Assembly: GCA_015660615.1 (NCBI GenBank) | Contig: DQKQ01000133.1 | Coordinates: 1 to 6,322 of the forward strand | DNA: 6,322 bases | Direction: 5' to 3' | From: Flavobacteriales bacterium | GTDB taxonomy: Bacteria; Bacteroidota; Bacteroidia; Flavobacteriales_D; Sanyastnellaceae | Shown here: piece after piece, positions 4,651 through 6,322 of the stretch | Position numbering within the stretch: the stretch's first letter is position 1 | Layout: each line of letters starts with the position of its first letter | Made by a program: the position numbers and the translations under genes | The notes under the pieces: generated by a model | Database searches by the model: none | Told to the model about the DNA's origin: nothing | Seen by the model: only the letters and a program-made list of their open reading frames with translations

Positions 4651-4830
4651 CTATTTGGCTAAAACCTTTTTCATTACGTCTTCTATTACATCATATATAG
4701 CCGTAAGAATCTTTTCTTCGGTTCTTTCGTTGATTATTGGAATATCAACCTTTTCATTCAAACCGTCAATGATTGATTTTTTTGTATCCTCATTAAACAA
4801 ATGGTCAGATACCATATCTACTAAGCTCAT
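4651..4830 (-). CDS. 59-aa helical protein of unknown function
   Basis: The ATG at 4830 has AAGGAG (4841-4836) 5 nt upstream; the frame ends with TAG at 4653-4651. The protein is MSLVDMVSDHLFNEDTKKSI (1-20), a short hinge with IPIINERTEEKI (30-41), and an amphipathic C-terminal helix ILTAIYDVIEDVMKKVLAK (41-59). It has no membrane segment and no cysteine. It fills the gap between the holin-like gene and the endolysin, and codon use looks like its neighbours. I do not recognise a family. A small structural or lysis-accessory protein is possible from context alone. Confidence 0.7.
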   Translation of the reverse strand: MSLVDMVSDHLFNEDTKKSIIDGLNEKVDIPIINERTEEKILTAIYDVIEDVMKKVLAK

Positions 4831-4835
4831 ATTAA

Positions 4836-4841
4836 CTCCTT
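4836..4841 (-). promoter_or_regulatory. Ribosome binding site of the 59-aa gene
   Basis: AAGGAG on the minus strand, 5 nt before the ATG at 4830 and at the end of a run of nine A residues (4848-4840). It is the main evidence that this short frame is translated. Confidence 0.75.
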
Positions 4842-4857
4842 TTTTTTTCTGTTTTTA

Positions 4858-5175
4858 TTATGACCGCCCATTCATCCTTCCCTTAAGGAAAGCTAAATCA
4901 TCAGTCACGTCATTAAGTTCTCGAACAATGTCTTCTCTATGCCTCTGTCCTATTTCGTCGGATTTGTTCCAACGGTCTAACATCTTTATTATAATCGACT
5001 CCACATTACCTATCTTCGTTTCTGTCTTGGCTATAGACTGCCTTATGCTATCCAAATCTTCATTCTGAAGCTTTTGGCTTTTCATCAAGTTTACTATCAT
5101 CATAATAAATAAAAATACTATTATTCCAACAGCCCCGTACTCTGCATACAGACTGAAAAGCTTAGAATCGATCAT
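4858..5175 (-). CDS. Holin-like membrane protein with coiled-coil tail
   Basis: A 105-aa protein. One hydrophobic helix (about 14-31, GAVGIIVFLFIMMIVNLM) follows a short polar N-terminus, and a long charged helical tail follows (35-100, heptad-like). This resembles single-span phage holins of the BhlA/UviB kind, with a longer tail. It would sit in the inner membrane and form the lesion through which the downstream endolysin leaves. The ATG at 5175 overlaps the TGA of the XhlA-like gene (ATGA) and lacks its own ribosome binding site, so the two are made together. A tail-associated or superinfection-exclusion membrane protein is an alternative; no signature residue settles it. Confidence 0.55.
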   Translation of the reverse strand: MIDSKLFSLYAEYGAVGIIVFLFIMMIVNLMKSQKLQNEDLDSIRQSIAKTETKIGNVESIIIKMLDRWNKSDEIGQRHREDIVRELNDVTDDLAFLKGRMNGRS

Positions 5176-5411
5176 GATTCAAATCTATGGACGAGGCTGA
5201 CAATAGATATAAGCACAGTAATAAACGCACCCAAAACCTTACCCCATATCTTTACAGTTTTAATCTCTTCCTTAACATCCCCAATCTCCTGCTCAAGAAT
5301 TTCTACGGTATGCATATCTTTCCGAAGCATATGAACTTCCGTCCATAACTTTAGGCGATATTCTCGCAAATCTTTTGGAGGTTTAGGGATGTCAAGTGTA
5401 GAATGAGACAT
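5172..5411 (-). CDS. XhlA-like membrane protein, holin partner
   Basis: A 79-aa protein. The N-terminal half is polar and helical (EVHMLRKDMHTVEILEQEIGDVKEEIKTVK, about 25-54) and is followed by a membrane helix (about 57-74, GKVLGAFITVLISIVSLV) and a short basic/polar end. The order LEQEI.D.KE.I, then W, then hydrophobic helix is that of haemolysin XhlA-family proteins, which cooperate with holins in several phages. The start at 5411 shares one base with the TAA of the preceding gene, and its end overlaps the next gene by 4 nt. This gives two adjacent small membrane proteins, as in holin/antiholin or XhlA/XhlB pairs. Confidence 0.58.
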   Translation of the reverse strand: MSHSTLDIPKPPKDLREYRLKLWTEVHMLRKDMHTVEILEQEIGDVKEEIKTVKIWGKVLGAFITVLISIVSLVHRFES

Positions 5412-5626
5412 TACCCGGCAGTAGTCGGAGCCTCTTCAGGCGCTTCTTGAGGCATAAACTCTTGAAGTCCCTGAATTGCACCCGTTAGGGCGATTTTCTG
5501 TTGCTGGCGGTCAGACAGCACTTGTTGTAACTGTTGTATTTCTGAGTCTGTTTTTTTAAGAGCCTCTGTATGCTCTTCTATTTTAGACCCTATGTCCGCT
5601 GTTTTTACCGATACTCCATTTTTCAT
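5411..5626 (-). CDS. Coiled-coil protein with acidic Pro-rich tail
   Basis: A 71-aa protein. Residues about 12-57 are one coiled coil, Gln-rich in the middle (EIQQLQQVLSDRQQQKIAL). The tail from 59 is PQEAPEEAPTTAG, probably disordered. It has no membrane segment. The ATG at 5626 has AAGGAG (5638-5633) 6 nt upstream, and the TAA shares a base with the XhlA-like start. It is upstream of the lysis genes and may be a structural chaperone or tail-associated helical protein. I do not recognise a family, and its function is unknown. Confidence 0.65.
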   Translation of the reverse strand: MKNGVSVKTADIGSKIEEHTEALKKTDSEIQQLQQVLSDRQQQKIALTGAIQGLQEFMPQEAPEEAPTTAG

Positions 5627-5669
5627 GGTTCTCTCCTTGTTTAGTTAAAAATTTAATAAGCCTATTATT

Positions 5670-6062
5670 TTAATAGACCGTTCCCTTTGAGTGCCAATTA
5701 ATAGCTTTTCGGACTTCTTCTGTTGTCAATTCAAGTTTCCCATCAAAATTTGCTTTCCATACTTTTACTTTCTTTCCATCTTTGAATAGGACTACGCTTG
5801 GGAAATTTCTTAATCGTAGTTTTCTCGCAGTCTCGCTAACTTTTTCCACGGGCAATATCATCATTTGTGTTCCCATATATGCAGAATCCCCCAATACTAT
5901 AAAGTCTCCTTTGTAAAAATTGCTTCCATCTTCTGATGACCACGAACTGGTTATTCTCACTAACCACATTCCTTTGTAGATAGCACCATAAAAATTCGCA
6001 TCATTTACCTCCTGTTGTACAGGTTGACCAAATGCCAATGATAGTAATAGTAGCCACTTCAT
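5670..6062 (-). CDS. Exported thioredoxin-fold-like protein lacking cysteines
   Basis: A 130-aa protein. Residues 1-13 (MKWLLLLSLAFGQ) look like a short signal peptide. In the mature part, MWLVRITSSWSS (32-43) takes the place of the thioredoxin vLVdFwAxWC strand and active-site start. ARKLRLRNFPSVVLFKDGKK (79-98) matches the thioredoxin segment with the cis-Pro (P88) and the FkdGk turn, and a last helix (TTEEVRKAI) follows. The whole protein has no cysteine, so no CxxC redox chemistry is possible. If the fold is right, it would be a binding or chaperone version acting outside the cytoplasm. The ATG at 6062 overlaps the preceding TGA by 4 nt, with AAGGA about 10 nt upstream. The fold call comes from pattern matching and is moderate. 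Confidence 0.5.
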   Translation of the reverse strand: MKWLLLLSLAFGQPVQQEVNDANFYGAIYKGMWLVRITSSWSSEDGSNFYKGDFIVLGDSAYMGTQMMILPVEKVSETARKLRLRNFPSVVLFKDGKKVKVWKANFDGKLELTTEEVRKAINWHSKGTVY

Positions 6063-6322
6063 TGGACAGCAATCCTTAAGTTTGTAATCTGTCTATTTAG
6101 TTCTTTAATTTCATCTTGAAGTCCTTCAATAGTTTCATAGAGGTCGTCTTGATTTTCTTGAAGGTTGCCTACCTGCTGTTTATATTGTTCGTAGGAAGGA
6201 CTCCAGTTGAAATCGCTAATACCCTTGCTTGGATACTCTTGAGAGAATAACGATAGAGGTATGGGCAATTCCTTCGCTTCTTGTATATCGGCTTGAAGCA
6301 TATACCACATTCCCACGAGTGA
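6059..6322 (-). CDS. Coiled-coil protein, 5' end probably outside window
   Basis: The frame is open to the right edge; possible internal starts are GTG at 6316 and ATG at 6310, neither with a clear ribosome binding site. From 6316 there are 85 codons. The N-terminus GMWYMLQADIQEAKELPIPL may continue a hydrophobic segment from outside the window. Residues 47-84 form a coiled coil (KQQVGNLQENQDDLYETI, LQDEIKELNRQITNLRI). Its TGA overlaps the ATG of the thioredoxin-like gene, so the two are co-translated. No family is recognised. A structural or tail-associated role is plausible from position but unsupported. Confidence 0.6.
   Translation of the reverse strand, partial: SLVGMWYMLQADIQEAKELPIPLSLFSQEYPSKGISDFNWSPSYEQYKQQVGNLQENQDDLYETIEGLQDEIKELNRQITNLRIAVQ

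Noticed and set aside
4655..5068. 137-codon plus-strand open frame
   Set aside because: It spans two minus-strand genes with good starts and has a Ser/Phe-rich composition typical of an antisense shadow.

Overview
The window reads as part of a tailed-phage (Caudoviricetes) or prophage genome. All recognisable genes lie on the minus strand, are packed with 1-4 nt overlaps or gaps of a few bases, and fall into two classic phage modules. The DNA is moderately AT-rich. Shine-Dalgarno sites of the AAGGAGG/AGGAGG type and occasional GTG starts point to a bacterial host, but nothing in the sequence identifies that host. In gene order (minus strand) the window runs from its right end to its left end.

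Right module (6322 to 4155), probably lysis or late accessory genes: a coiled-coil protein cut by the window edge; an exported thioredoxin-fold-like protein with no cysteine at all; a 71-aa coiled-coil protein; an XhlA-like membrane protein; a holin-like protein with one membrane helix; a 59-aa helical protein; and a lysozyme/transglycosylase-type endolysin. A GNRA-loop hairpin followed by a U-run (minus strand, 4026 to about 3991) ends this transcript.

Left module (3920 to 1), DNA replication and recombination: a RecB/Cas4-like PD-(D/E)XK exonuclease starting from GTG behind a strong ribosome binding site; an 80-aa protein resembling DUF736 that ends in an SSB-type acidic tip (DELPF); a small Cys-containing protein; a second PD-(D/E)XK nuclease; a 63-aa coiled-coil protein; a third PD-(D/E)XK nuclease; a winged-helix replication initiator; a G39P/DnaC-like helicase-loader candidate with a zinc-binding motif; and the first 85 codons of a NinG/Rap-like HNH endonuclease that runs off the left edge.

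The most striking element is inside the initiator gene. Two adjacent 23-bp direct repeats, each with a GGG-N3-CCC dyad, lie about 50 bp from a block of four AT-rich 12-bp repeats. Because 23 is not a multiple of 3, the two copies are read in different frames. Conservation is therefore at the DNA level, as expected for iterons. This is the same layout as the lambda origin inside gene O, and I propose it is this phage's replication origin.

Together, the left module would load a helicase at that origin (initiator plus loader) and process or recombine the DNA products (three nucleases, SSB-like protein, NinG-like junction nuclease). The right module would open the cell. Two genes were recovered by hand-reading: the edge-truncated NinG-like gene and the 59-aa gene.
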